The notes under the pieces were generated by a model. The model was not told where the DNA came from. It was given only the letters and a program-made list of their open reading frames with translations, and ran no database searches. Source: Massilia alkalitolerans DSM 17462 (GTDB taxonomy: Bacteria; Pseudomonadota; Gammaproteobacteria; Burkholderiales; Burkholderiaceae_D). From it: a DNA stretch of 64,000 nt. Within the stretch, counting starts at the first letter, position 1. Each line of letters starts with the position of its first letter. Below, one piece after another: positions 47,523 to 57,796 of this stretch. Made by a program: the position numbers and the translations under genes. The stretch lies in NCBI RefSeq assembly GCF_000427785.1, contig NZ_ATYR01000001.1:248149-312148 (forward strand), given 5' to 3'.

Positions 47523-48114
47523 TTTTCTATCTCTCCGTATCCGTTGATCGGCGCTCAGTTGCTACTGAGGTGTTGCCGTTGAGATAGATTCTGACCGTGA
47601 GGAAACTTTTTCGGTATTGGACGAACTCTGTATTTTTCGTCCGCGAAATGACGGCATGACCCGTAGGAGTTTGTCTGACAAACCCTGCTGGATCACTCTG
47701 GCGCCCCTATGAAAACGAGGCTTGGGGAGGTGCGGAAAATCTGCCGAATTGTGTGCGCTCGACACCGCTTCTGTCGTGCGCTTGATACGGTTTACGTCAA
47801 ACTTTCGGAGAACTTTAGGGTTTTCGCGAAATATTTTTTCAAATCTTGCTGCCCTTCTCCACTCCATTAACGGAGCGCCTGACGAGAACTTGAGGGTTTG
47901 TCGAAAATATTTTTTCAAGACCCTTTACCGCGCTTCTGGTACGGGTAACGGCAGCGGTTTGGAGAACTTTAGGGTTATTGAGAAAGTTTTTTGAAAAATT
48001 TTTTGTGCTCCAAAAAGTTATCGGCAAGCCAACAAAGGCAGGCGGCAGGCCCGGGAACTTGCTACACTGCGAGACTAGCAAAAGCTTCAAGCCTCAACCA
48101 ATTCAAGGCATTGC
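47523..48114. promoter_or_regulatory. 592-bp AT-rich divergent region between flhD and kynB
   Basis: The only gene-free stretch above 300 bp apart from the tRNA array. It is markedly poorer in GC than its neighbours, with A/T tracts (AAATATTTTTTCAA; GTTTTTTGAAAAATTTTTTG) between about 47800 and 48015. It contains the tandem repeats listed separately. Two minus-strand open frames (118 and 83 codons) cross it, but they are built from the repeats and lack ribosome-binding sites. flhDC promoters and their control sites must lie here; no consensus -10/-35 is convincing. Confidence 0.7.
47808..47997. repeat. imperfect 76-78 bp tandem repeats upstream of flhDC
   Basis: Three blocks beginning GAGAACTTTAGGGTT at 47808, GAGAACTTGAGGGTT at 47884 and GAGAACTTTAGGGTT at 47962, so the periods are 76 and 78 bp. 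Each continues into a G/A-rich then T6-tract segment (..GAAATATTTTTTCAA; ..AAAATATTTTTTCAA; ..GAAAGTTTTTTGAAA). The spacer halves are weaker but share CCGC(GC)TTCTG-like words at 47765 and 47929. On the minus strand the blocks translate to EKIFxxNPxVLxxxxV in two reading frames. Confidence 0.75.
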
Positions 48115-48762
48115 ATGGAATCTTTACGCATCTGGGATATCAGCCCGACGATATCGAACGGCATCCCCGTCTGGCCCGGCGACACCCCCTTCGAGGCCGC
48201 TCCGACCTGGGAGATGGAGGACGGCTGCCCGGTCCGCGTCAGCCGCATGACCATGACCACCCACCTCGGCGCCCACGCCGACGCCCCCAGCCACTATGAC
48301 CCGGCCGGCAAGTCGATCGACCAGGTCGACCTGCTGCCCTACATCGGCGCCTGCCGCGTCATCCACTGCACCGGCGTGACCACAGTCGAGCCATACCACC
48401 TCGAGGGCAAGCTCGACGGCGTGCCGCCGCGCGTGCTGCTGCGTACCTACGCCAGGGCGCCCCGGCAGGCCTGGGACCCGGCCTTCCCCGCCATCAGCCC
48501 GGCCGCGATCGCGCTACTGGCCAGCCGCGGCGCGATCCTGGTCGGCACCGACGCCCCTTCGCTCGACCCGCAGGATTCGAAGACCCTGGACGCCCACCAC
48601 GCGGTGCGCGCCGGCGGGATGGCGATCCTGGAGGGCATCGTGCTGGACGAGGTCCCCGAGGGCGACTACGAGCTGGTCGCCCTGCCCCTGAAATTCGCCG
48701 GCATGGACGCCAGCCCGGTGCGCGCCATCCTGCGTCAATTACCCATGAAGGAAGCTGCATGA
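48115..48762 (+). CDS. kynB: kynurenine formamidase (arylformamidase)
   Basis: 215 residues. Hydrolyses N-formylkynurenine to kynurenine. The metal-binding cyclase-family motif [13 protein letters not shown] (HxxxHxD) is near residues 49-61. Start ATG at 48115 with AAGG upstream. It overlaps kynU by 4 bp (ATGA). Confidence 0.95.
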   Translation: MESLRIWDISPTISNGIPVWPGDTPFEAAPTWEMEDGCPVRVSRMTMTTHLGAHADAPSHYDPAGKSIDQVDLLPYIGACRVIHCTGVTTVEPYHLEGKLDGVPPRVLLRTYARAPRQAWDPAFPAISPAAIALLASRGAILVGTDAPSLDPQDSKTLDAHHAVRAGGMAILEGIVLDEVPEGDYELVALPLKFAGMDASPVRAILRQLPMKEAA

Positions 48763-50015
48763 CCGCTGTAACGACACGCGCCGACTGCGTCGCGCGCGAC
48801 CAACGCGACCCGCTGCGCGCCCTGCGCGAGCGCTTCGACCTGCCCGACGGCATCATCTACCTCGACGGGAATTCGCTCGGCGCCCGGCCCAAGGCCGCCC
48901 TGGCGCGCGCCCAGGAAGTCGTCAGCCGCGAGTGGGGCCAGGACCTGATCAAGAGCTGGAACACGGCCGGCTGGTTCGACCTGCCCAAGCGCCTCGGTAA
49001 CCGCCTGGCGCCGTTGATCGGCGCAAACGAGGGTGAAGTCGTGGTCACCGACACCACCTCGCTCAACCTGTTCAAGGCGCTGGCCGCGGCGCTGCAACTG
49101 CAGGCTGAAGGAGCGGGGGCCGGACGGCGCACCATCGTCACCGAACGCAGCAACTTCCCGACCGATATCTACATGGCCGAAGGCCTGACCCAGTGGCTGG
49201 ATCGCGGCTACCGCGTGCGCCTGGTCGATTCGGTGGACGAGATCCCGGCGGCAGTGGACGCCGACTGCGCGGTGCTGATGCTCACCCACGTCAACTACCG
49301 CACCGGCTACCAGCACGACATGGCGGAGCTGACCCGCCACGCGCACGCCGCCGGCGCGCTGGCGGTCTGGGACCTGGCCCACTCGGCCGGCGCGGTGCCG
49401 GTCGACCTGCATGCGGCCAACGCCGACTTCGCGGTCGGCTGCACCTACAAATACCTGAACGGCGGCCCCGGCGCCCCGGCCTTCATCTGGGTGCCGCAGC
49501 GCCACCAGGCGGCGTTTGCCCATCCGCTCACAGGCTGGTGGAGCCATGCGAAGCCCTTCGCCATGTCGCACGGCTTCGCGGCTTGCGAAGGTATCGGGCG
49601 CGCGCTGTGCGGCACCCAGCCGGTGCTGTCGCTGGCGCTGGTCGAGTGCGGGCTGGAGGTGTTCGAGGAGACCACGATGGCGGCCATCCGCGAGAAGTCC
49701 TTGGGGCTGACCGACCTGTTCATCGAGCTGGTCGAGTCGACCTGCGGCGACCATCCGCTCGGCCTGGTGACGCCGCGCGAACACGCGCGGCGCGGCAGCC
49801 AGGCCAGCTTCACCCATCCGCATGGCTACGCCGTGATGGCGGCACTCATTGCCCGCGGCGTGATCGGCGACTACCGCGAGCCGGAGATCATGCGCTTCGG
49901 CTTCACCCCGCTCTACACCAGCTTCGCCGACGTCTGGGATGCGGTGGCGATCCTGAAGGATATCCTCGACCGCGAGGCCTACGATACCCGGGCCGAACGC
50001 AGCGCAGTGACCTGA
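48759..50015 (+). CDS. kynU: kynureninase
   Basis: 418 residues. PLP enzyme cleaving kynurenine to anthranilate and alanine. [11 protein letters not shown] at the N-terminus, [14 protein letters not shown], and the PLP lysine K231 in [12 protein letters not shown]. Second gene of the kynBUA unit; 7 bp before kynA. Confidence 0.96.
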   Translation: MTAVTTRADCVARDQRDPLRALRERFDLPDGIIYLDGNSLGARPKAALARAQEVVSREWGQDLIKSWNTAGWFDLPKRLGNRLAPLIGANEGEVVVTDTTSLNLFKALAAALQLQAEGAGAGRRTIVTERSNFPTDIYMAEGLTQWLDRGYRVRLVDSVDEIPAAVDADCAVLMLTHVNYRTGYQHDMAELTRHAHAAGALAVWDLAHSAGAVPVDLHAANADFAVGCTYKYLNGGPGAPAFIWVPQRHQAAFAHPLTGWWSHAKPFAMSHGFAACEGIGRALCGTQPVLSLALVECGLEVFEETTMAAIREKSLGLTDLFIELVESTCGDHPLGLVTPREHARRGSQASFTHPHGYAVMAALIARGVIGDYREPEIMRFGFTPLYTSFADVWDAVAILKDILDREAYDTRAERSAVT

Positions 50016-50022
50016 GGTCGAC

Positions 50023-50868
50023 ATGGACGACAAAGCCAACCCCAAGCCGGCCGAATGGCACGGCGCCAAGCTCGATTTCAAGGAATCGATGAGCTACGGC
50101 GACTACCTGGGCCTCGACCAGATCCTGTCCGCCCAGCACCCGCTCTCGCCGAACCACAACGAGATGCTGTTCATCATCCAGCACCAGACCAGCGAGCTGT
50201 GGATCAAGCTGATGCTGCACGAACTGCAGGCAGTGCGACGCCACATCAAGGAGAGCAACCTGCCGCCGGCCTTCAAGATGCTGGCGCGCGTGGCCCGCAT
50301 CATGGACCAGCTGGTGCATGCCTGGGACGTGCTGGCGACCATGACCCCGCCCGAATACACGGCGATCCGCCCCTACCTGGGCGCGTCCTCGGGCTTCCAG
50401 TCCTTCCAGTACCGCGAGCTCGAATTCATCCTCGGGAACAAGAACCCGAACCTCTTGGGCGTGCACGAGAAGTCGCCCGAGGCGCATGCCATCCTGGACC
50501 GCGAGCTGCACGCGCCTTCGGTCTACGACGAGGCGGTGATGCTGCTGGCGCGCAGCGGCTTCACGATCGCGCCGGAGCGCCTGTCCGCCGACTGGACCCG
50601 GCCGACCGTGGGCGACGAGAGCGTCAAGGCGGCCTGGCTGGCGGTCTACCAGGCTACCCAACACCACTGGGCGCTGTACGAACTGGCCGAGAAGCTGGTC
50701 GACCTGGAGACCGCCTTCCGCTTCTGGCGCTTCCGCCATGTGAGCACGGTCGAGCGCATCATCGGCTTCAAGACCGGCACCGGCGGCACTTCCGGCGCCA
50801 GCTACCTGCGCAAGATGCTCGACGTGGTGCTGTTCCCGGAGTTGTTCGCTCTGCGAACTGCGTTGTGA
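50023..50868 (+). CDS. kynA: tryptophan 2,3-dioxygenase
   Basis: 281 residues. Haem dioxygenase that opens the indole ring of tryptophan, the first step of the kynurenine pathway. Family motifs are [35 protein letters not shown] and the substrate-binding [11 protein letters not shown] near the C-terminus. With kynB and kynU this completes tryptophan to anthranilate. No kynR-type Lrp regulator is adjacent. Confidence 0.97.
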   Translation: MDDKANPKPAEWHGAKLDFKESMSYGDYLGLDQILSAQHPLSPNHNEMLFIIQHQTSELWIKLMLHELQAVRRHIKESNLPPAFKMLARVARIMDQLVHAWDVLATMTPPEYTAIRPYLGASSGFQSFQYRELEFILGNKNPNLLGVHEKSPEAHAILDRELHAPSVYDEAVMLLARSGFTIAPERLSADWTRPTVGDESVKAAWLAVYQATQHHWALYELAEKLVDLETAFRFWRFRHVSTVERIIGFKTGTGGTSGASYLRKMLDVVLFPELFALRTAL

Positions 50869-50921
50869 TTCCAGCAGGCCCGGCGGTGTATGATCGCATT
50901 GTTCCATAACCTAAAGAAACA

Positions 50922-52043
50922 ATGCAATCCGCGCCGCCTGCGCTCGCGCAGCCCTTTTCCGTCTATCTCGACCTGACCCGCTTCCTCGCTGCGGTCATGG
51001 TGGTGCTCGCCCATGTCGAGTACTTCGGGGTCATCCCGAAAGGCGCCTGGGGCCTGGTGCCGGAAATGGGCCGCGAGGCCGTGATCGTGTTCTTCGTCCT
51101 GTCCGGCTTCGTGATCGCGGCGACGACCGCGCAGCGCCGGCCGTCCGCGCGCGCGTATGCGGTGGCGCGCCTGTCGCGCCTGTATTCGGTGGCGCTGCCG
51201 GTCCTGCTGCTGGGACTGGCCTGTGCATTGGCCGTGCGCGCCTTCACCGACCTGGTCCCGCCCTATGGCTACGTGCTCGACAAGTTGTACGTGTACGTAC
51301 CATTCCACCTGCTCTTCCTCGGCCAGCACTGGACCCTGGGCGAAGTGCCTCCCTACATGGAGCCGTACTGGTCGCTTAACTACGAGGCCTGGTACTACCT
51401 GCTGTTCGGGCTGGCCTGCTACCTGCAGGGCCGCCGCCGCATCGCCCTTGTGGGACTGGCGCTGCTTGTCATGGGCTACAAGCTGTGGCTGCTGCTGCCG
51501 GTGTGGCTGGCCGGCGCCTGGCTGTACCGGCGCAGCCATGGCCCCTGGCTCGGCCGCAATGCGGCCCGGGCCGGATGGCTGGCCAGCCTGGTGCTGCTCG
51601 CCGCCTGGGTAGGCCTGCGCCTGGAAGAGCCGCTGCGCATGGCCGGCATCGCCTGGTGGCCCTTCTCCGGGCTGCCACTTGGCAGTGCCGACCGCTTCCT
51701 CGGCGACTATGTGGTCTGCGCCATCGTCCTGCTCAACTTCGCCTGCGCGCGCGATGCCGGCTTCACGGCGCTTGAGCGCATCGCACCGGCGGTGCGGCTG
51801 CTGGCCTCGTACACCTTCACGCTCTACCTGTCGCATGCGATCGTCATCGGGCTGTGGCTGGCGGTCTACCCGCACGAGCGCAGCTCTGGTGCGGCCCTGC
51901 TGGGCCTCGGCGCGGCGATCGTGGCGACCACCTTCGCCCTCGGCGCGCTCACCGAACACCGCCGCCATCTATTCCAGGCCCTGTTCGCGCGGCTGCTGGC
52001 GCCGCGCAGGCCCTTGGTCGCGGCTGAAAAAACCGGAGCCTGA
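50922..52043 (+). CDS. acyltransferase family 3 (OafA/YrhL-like) membrane protein
   Basis: 373 residues with about ten membrane helices. The N-terminal YLDLTRFLAAVMVVLAHVEYFG carries the catalytic-type R..A...V...H pattern of acyltransferase 3, and EAVIVFFVLSGFVIA is the second signature. Such proteins add acetyl or similar groups to envelope glycans or exported metabolites. The substrate is not indicated by neighbours. 53 bp after kynA, possibly a separate unit. Confidence 0.85.
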   Translation: MQSAPPALAQPFSVYLDLTRFLAAVMVVLAHVEYFGVIPKGAWGLVPEMGREAVIVFFVLSGFVIAATTAQRRPSARAYAVARLSRLYSVALPVLLLGLACALAVRAFTDLVPPYGYVLDKLYVYVPFHLLFLGQHWTLGEVPPYMEPYWSLNYEAWYYLLFGLACYLQGRRRIALVGLALLVMGYKLWLLLPVWLAGAWLYRRSHGPWLGRNAARAGWLASLVLLAAWVGLRLEEPLRMAGIAWWPFSGLPLGSADRFLGDYVVCAIVLLNFACARDAGFTALERIAPAVRLLASYTFTLYLSHAIVIGLWLAVYPHERSSGAALLGLGAAIVATTFALGALTEHRRHLFQALFARLLAPRRPLVAAEKTGA

Positions 52044-52104
52044 AACCGGCCTGCCGCTTTCGACGTACAATCGCCGTTCATCTTTTCCTAATGGCGGAGG
52101 CGCG

Positions 52105-52656
52105 ATGAAGTGCGACGTACTGATCCTGGCAGGCCTGTGGAATTCCGGTCCCGAGCATTGGCAGAGCCAGTGGCAGGGGCGCTATCCCGCCTGGACCAAG
52201 GCCCAGCACCGCGACTGGAACTGCCCGGACCGCGACGAATGGGTGGCCGAGCTGGACGCCGCCATCGCCGCCTGCAAAGGCGCGCCGATCCTGGTCGCGC
52301 ACAGCCTCGGCTGCATGCTGGTGGCGCATTGGGCGGCCAGCCGTTCGCCGCTGAAGGTGGCCGGCGCCTTCCTGGTGGCCCCGAGCGACGTCGAGGCGCC
52401 GAGCTATCCGGCACCGAGCAACGGCTTCGCGCCGATTCCGCTCGCTCCCCTGCCCTTTCCCAGCATGGTGCTCGCGAGCGGCAACGATCCCTACCTCACC
52501 ATGCCACGCGCCACCGCCTTCGCCCAGGCCTGGGGCAGCCGCCTGGTGCACATTGGCGAGGCCGGCCACGTAAACGCGGATTCCGGCCACGGTCCCTGGC
52601 CCGAGGGGGAGCGCCTGCTGCAGGAGTTCTGCGACCAGATCGGGCATACGACGTGA
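52105..52656 (+). CDS. alpha/beta hydrolase, RBBP9/YdeN family
   Basis: 183 residues from the ATG at 52105, preceded by GGCGGAGG. Nucleophile elbow VAHSLGCML (Ser in the GHSLG-like HSLGC), PSMVLASGNDPY with the catalytic Asp, and GEAGHVNADSGHG with the His. RBBP9-type small serine hydrolases; substrate unknown. Confidence 0.85.
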   Translation: MKCDVLILAGLWNSGPEHWQSQWQGRYPAWTKAQHRDWNCPDRDEWVAELDAAIAACKGAPILVAHSLGCMLVAHWAASRSPLKVAGAFLVAPSDVEAPSYPAPSNGFAPIPLAPLPFPSMVLASGNDPYLTMPRATAFAQAWGSRLVHIGEAGHVNADSGHGPWPEGERLLQEFCDQIGHTT

Positions 52657-52672
52657 GCTTTCTGGCCACAGC

Positions 52673-53071
52673 ATGAAGACCTACCACGGCAGCTGCCACT
52701 GCGGCAGCGTGCGCTTCGAAGCCGACATCGACCTGGGTGCCGGCACCATCAAGTGCAACTGCACGATCTGCAGCAAGATGCGCTTCTGGGCGGCGCAGGT
52801 GTCTTCCTCGGCATTCCGCCTGCTCGCCGGTAGCGATACCTTGCGCGAATACCGCTACCACACGCGCCGCGATGCGCATTACTTCTGCGGGCACTGCGGC
52901 ATCAACACCTTCTCGACCGGCGACTCGCCGGCGCTGGGCGCCTTCCACGCGGTGGTGCTGGCCAGCCTGGACGACCTGCCGGTCGAGGAACTGCTGGCCG
53001 CCCCGGTACGCTACCTGGACGGGCGCAACGATAATTGGGTGACGCCGCCCCTCGAAACCCGCCACCTCTAG
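52673..53071 (+). CDS. GFA family (CENP-V/GFA) zinc protein
   Basis: 132 residues. Zinc-site cysteines are in GSCHCGSVRFE, CNCTICSK and YFCGHCGINTFS, the pattern of the glutathione-dependent formaldehyde-activating-like fold. The function of these short stand-alone members is mostly unknown. 16 bp after the hydrolase gene, likely one unit. Confidence 0.85.
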   Translation: MKTYHGSCHCGSVRFEADIDLGAGTIKCNCTICSKMRFWAAQVSSSAFRLLAGSDTLREYRYHTRRDAHYFCGHCGINTFSTGDSPALGAFHAVVLASLDDLPVEELLAAPVRYLDGRNDNWVTPPLETRHL

Positions 53072-53074
53072 GCG

Positions 53075-53103
53075 AAAAAAAACCGGGGCGCGAAGCCCCG
53101 GTT
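53075..53103 (-). terminator. intrinsic terminator of htpG
   Basis: AACCGGGGC (53081-53089), loop GCGAA, GCCCCGGTT (53095-53103). The A-run at 53075-53080 is the U-run for minus-strand transcripts leaving htpG. It probably also helps stop the convergent GFA transcript. Confidence 0.85.
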
Positions 53104-53126
53104 CGGTGTGCAGCTGATAAAGACGC

Positions 53127-55046
<1,920 letters not shown>

Positions 55047-55099
55047 CTTGTTCCTCGTGGGTGGGTCTAATAAAGGGTTAAAAACAAACGGACTGCTGC

Positions 55100-55129
55100 A
55101 ATATAAGGACACCAACAAGGATTTCAAGG
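55100..55129 (-). promoter_or_regulatory. sigma-32 (RpoH) type promoter of htpG
   Basis: On the minus strand: CCTTGAAA (55129-55122), a 13-bp spacer, then CCTTATATT (55108-55100). The CTTGAAA -35 matches the RpoH consensus fully; the -10 matches CCCCATNT at six of eight positions. Confidence 0.7.
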
Positions 55130-55204
55130 CCCCGCCATTGCAGCAATGTTGCAATTATTTTAACCTACCCGCCCGCGCGGCTTATTCCCTACTGGGATAG
55201 GTTC

Positions 55205-56008
55205 TTATAGCGGCCTGACCTGGATGTTGCGGTAGAAGGTCTCCGCGCCTTCCGACTGCAGCGAAAACTTCCCGCGCGTGTGCGGCAACATCTTGCCGGC
55301 CACGTCCTGGCGCGGATTCTCGGCGCGCAGCACTTCGACGCCGTTGACGATGTGGACCAGGGTCTTGCCGTCGGCGATCACTTCCAGCGTGTTCCACTCC
55401 CCGGTCGGCTTCTCGGGGTTGCCCTTCTTGAGGATGCGCGCCTTCAGGCCGGTGCGCAGCGGCAGCGAGGGCTCGTAGCGGTAGAACTTCCAGTCGCCCT
55501 CGTTGGCGTCGCCCACGTGGGCATCGACCGTCACGCCGTCCAGGCTGTGGTAGTCGCCGGTATCGCCCTCCTGGATCTGCGCTTCGTGGCTGCGCATCCA
55601 GTGCCCGCTCTCGGCGCCTTCCGGCCCGACCGCGTAGTACAGCAGCCCGCTGTCGCGCGGCAGGTCGAGGCGTGGCGCCCACTTCTTGCTGCCCCACTTG
55701 AACTCGAGCTTGAGGTGGAAGTTCTCGTATTCTCCGAGCGTGCTGATGGCGCCCCACTCCTCGCCCGACACGCGCAGCATGCCGTCCACCACCGAGAACA
55801 CCTTGCGCGGATCCTTGTTGAGGCCGCGACTCGAGGTGGGTGCCTTCATGTTCGGGGAAGTCGGCTGCATGCTGATCCAGGTCGTCCACCCGGACAGGTC
55901 GCGGCCGTTGAACAGCGAGGTCCATCCGGCCTCGGCCGCCTGCAGCGGCGCGCACAGGGCCAGGGCGGCGGCCAGCAGGCCGGCTCTGGCAAGTGAATAG
56001 CGGGTCAT
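55205..56008 (-). CDS. exported DUF1080 protein (3-keto-glycoside hydrolase-like)
   Basis: 267 residues from the ATG at 56008 (AAGGAGACTGTCG upstream). The signal peptide MTRYSLARAGLLAAALALCAPLQAAEA is probably cut after AQAA-type residues near 24, so the protein is periplasmic. The mature part is the concanavalin-like DUF1080 domain: GWTSLFNGRDLSGWTTW, YENFHLKLEFKW, DSGLLYYAVG, GEWNTLEVIADG and the terminal IQVRPL. Several characterised DUF1080 proteins cleave 3-keto-glycosides. It is divergent from the PAS-AraC gene, and an operator-like palindrome covers its -35. Confidence 0.85.
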   Translation of the reverse strand: MTRYSLARAGLLAAALALCAPLQAAEAGWTSLFNGRDLSGWTTWISMQPTSPNMKAPTSSRGLNKDPRKVFSVVDGMLRVSGEEWGAISTLGEYENFHLKLEFKWGSKKWAPRLDLPRDSGLLYYAVGPEGAESGHWMRSHEAQIQEGDTGDYHSLDGVTVDAHVGDANEGDWKFYRYEPSLPLRTGLKARILKKGNPEKPTGEWNTLEVIADGKTLVHIVNGVEVLRAENPRQDVAGKMLPHTRGKFSLQSEGAETFYRNIQVRPL

Positions 56009-56093
56009 CGACAGTCTCCTTCTCTTATAAATATGCGCCTGGCCTGAACAAGCCTTGCGGCGCCGCGGGCAGCCCGTCCGTACGGGCGAAGTG

Positions 56094-56102
56094 AATCTAG
56101 CA
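56094..56102 (-). promoter_or_regulatory. extended -10 of the DUF1080 gene
   Basis: On the minus strand TGC-TAGATT (56102-56094). The corresponding -35 region (about 56117-56122) falls in the centre of the palindrome at 56111-56130. Confidence 0.4.
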
Positions 56103-56110
56103 TGGCCATG

Positions 56111-56130
56111 TGTGTTAGCGCTACCACACA
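56111..56130. promoter_or_regulatory. LacI/GalR-type operator-like palindrome
   Basis: TGTGTTAGCGCTACCACACA: inverted repeat centred on AGCGCT, with the central CG typical of LacI-family operators. A second related half, GTGTTAGCGC, occurs at 56234-56243. No LacI-family gene is in the window. Confidence 0.55.
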
Positions 56131-56170
56131 AACCCATCTTGCCGAATTCCTTATAAATTTTTCCGATTTA

Positions 56171-56203
56171 TTGACACTCTTAAACATTTCCGAATGCTAG
56201 TAT
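56171..56203 (+). promoter_or_regulatory. predicted promoter of PAS-AraC/dehydrogenase unit
   Basis: Perfect TTGACA at 56171-56176 and an extended -10, TGC-TAGTAT, at 56195-56203. The spacer to the -10 hexamer is 21 bp, too long for the classical pair, so the extended -10 would have to dominate. Confidence 0.4.
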
Positions 56204-56233
56204 TTCCCATATAAGCAGCCAGGCGTGCCGATG

Positions 56234-56249
56234 GTGTTAGCGCGCACAT
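56234..56249. promoter_or_regulatory. second operator-like site
   Basis: GTGTTAGCGC at 56234-56243, followed by GCACAT; identical to the left ten bases of the palindrome at 56112-56121. It lies about 25 bp after the predicted start of transcription, a position where a bound repressor would block elongation. Confidence 0.45.
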
Positions 56250-56278
56250 GGCTGATCACAAAAGCGGAGACAGGCAGG

Positions 56279-57193
56279 ATGAGCACAATTGTCGTTGGCA
56301 TGGGCATGGTCATTGCCATGGGCTCGGGCAGCGAGCCCGGCGAGCGCAAGGAGCGCCAGCGCACCCGGCGTCCCGCCTCCGTGGCCAGGCCCTGCGCCTC
56401 TGCGGCACGGGAAGAATGCGCCGGTTTCTTCGCCGCGCACGGCATCTCGACCCCAAGCACCCTGTTCGATACGCTCTCCGATACCTATTACTTCGCCAAG
56501 AACCGGGCCGGCCAGTTCGTCTGGGGCAACCGCCTGCTGCAGGAACAGCATGCGCTGGCGGACGTCAAGGACATCCTCGGCAAGACCGACCACGACTTCT
56601 TCCGGCGCGACATCGCCGACCGCATCCGCGCCGACGACCTGGCCGTGATGGAGACCGGCGTCACCGTCAAGAACAAGCTGGAGGTGATCGACGGCGGCAA
56701 CGGCGAACTGACCTGGCTGTTCACGACCAAGGCCCCGATCCGCAACCGCGAGGGGGCGATCGTCGGGATCGAAGGCTTTTCGCGCGACGCCCGCCGCTCG
56801 CAGGACGCGATCGCGCCCTTCCACGAATTCAAGGCCTGCATCGAGTACGTGCAGGAACACCTGAACGAAAACATCAGCATCGACCACCTCGCCAAGCTGT
56901 CCTGCATGTCGCTGTCGACCTTCGAGCGCAAGTTCAAGGAGCACTTCTCGCTCACGCCCAAGCAGTACGTGCTGCACATGAAGGTCCACGAAGCCTGCCG
57001 CCTGCTCCCCGGCGCCAACAGCATCGCCCGGGTCGCGCTGGCGACCGGCTTCGGCGGGCAGAGCTACTTCACCAAGCAATTCCGCAGCATCGTCGGGATC
57101 ACGCCCAAGCAGTACCAGCTGGCGCTGGCGGCTGGACGGGCCGGGAATGCCCCATCTTTTCACCGAAAAGGAAACCATGTTGAAGCCTCTTGA
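56279..57193 (+). CDS. PAS-domain AraC-family transcriptional regulator
   Basis: 304 residues from the ATG at 56279 (GGAG upstream); an in-frame ATG at 56225 would run through the operator-like site. The PAS sensor domain is at about 55-165 (TLFDTLSDTYYFAKNRAGQFVWGN; GKTDHDFFRRDIADRI). The AraC DNA-binding domain is at about 190-295 (NISIDHLAKLSCMSLSTFERKFKEHFSLTPKQYVLHMKV; VALATGFGGQSYFTKQF; GITPKQYQL). It is probably the local activator of the dehydrogenase/transport genes. Its 3' end overlaps the next gene by 17 bp. Confidence 0.85.
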   Translation: MSTIVVGMGMVIAMGSGSEPGERKERQRTRRPASVARPCASAAREECAGFFAAHGISTPSTLFDTLSDTYYFAKNRAGQFVWGNRLLQEQHALADVKDILGKTDHDFFRRDIADRIRADDLAVMETGVTVKNKLEVIDGGNGELTWLFTTKAPIRNREGAIVGIEGFSRDARRSQDAIAPFHEFKACIEYVQEHLNENISIDHLAKLSCMSLSTFERKFKEHFSLTPKQYVLHMKVHEACRLLPGANSIARVALATGFGGQSYFTKQFRSIVGITPKQYQLALAAGRAGNAPSFHRKGNHVEAS

Positions 57194-57779
57194 TCCTCGC
57201 GCCCGGCAAAGGCGCTCGGCCCTGCTGCGCCTGGGCGCCCTGTGCGGCGTCACCGGCTTGTCCGCCCTCCCGTCCAGCGGCGAGGTGCTCGCCGCCGTGG
57301 CGGCAGCCGGCAAGGGCGCCGCCTACGAGCCGGTGCTGCTCACGCGCGACGAGCTGCTGCTGACCGGCGTGCTGGCCGAGCTGATCATCCCCAGGACCGA
57401 CACCCCGGGCGCCCTGGCGGTCGGCACGCACCGCACCATCGACCACCTGCTCAAGGTGTGCGCCCTTGCGCCCGAGCAGGCGCGCTTCAAGGCCGGGCTG
57501 GCCCGCATCGAGGCGGTGGCGCAGGCGCAGGGCGGCAAGCGTTTCACGGCGCTGCCGGCGGCGCGCCAGGTCGCGCTGCTGCGCGCGCTCGACGCCGGCA
57601 GCGCGCCCTTCGAGGGCGAAGACCAGGGCTTCTTCCGCCAGCTGAAGGGCTACGTCGCTTTTGCCTACTACACCTCGGAAGCCGGCGCCACGCGCGAACT
57701 GGCCTACCTGCCCATCCCGGGCGGCTTCCAGGGCAACTACAAGCTCACCCGTTCCAGCCGCGGCTGGGCGATCCAATAA
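57177..57779 (+). CDS. gluconate 2-dehydrogenase subunit 3-like small subunit (Tat signal)
   Basis: 200 residues from the ATG at 57177 (AAAGGAAACC upstream), overlapping the regulator's 3' end. The N-terminus RQRRSALLRLGALCGVTGLSAL is a Tat-type signal, so the subunit is exported folded. The rest matches the gluconate_2-dh3 family (LLLTGVLAELIIPRTDTPGALAVGTH; FFRQLKGYVAFAYYTSEAGATRELAYLPIPGGFQG). In FAD-dependent sugar dehydrogenases this subunit carries the signal-less catalytic subunit across the membrane. Confidence 0.85.
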   Translation: MLKPLDPRARQRRSALLRLGALCGVTGLSALPSSGEVLAAVAAAGKGAAYEPVLLTRDELLLTGVLAELIIPRTDTPGALAVGTHRTIDHLLKVCALAPEQARFKAGLARIEAVAQAQGGKRFTALPAARQVALLRALDAGSAPFEGEDQGFFRQLKGYVAFAYYTSEAGATRELAYLPIPGGFQGNYKLTRSSRGWAIQ

Positions 57780-57796
57780 ACCCGACACCAGGCCCC

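Noticed and set aside
47562..48090. 118- and 83-codon minus-strand frames upstream of flhD as genes
   Set aside because: No ribosome-binding site, composition unlike neighbouring genes, and built from frame-shifted DNA repeats; reported as a repeat instead.
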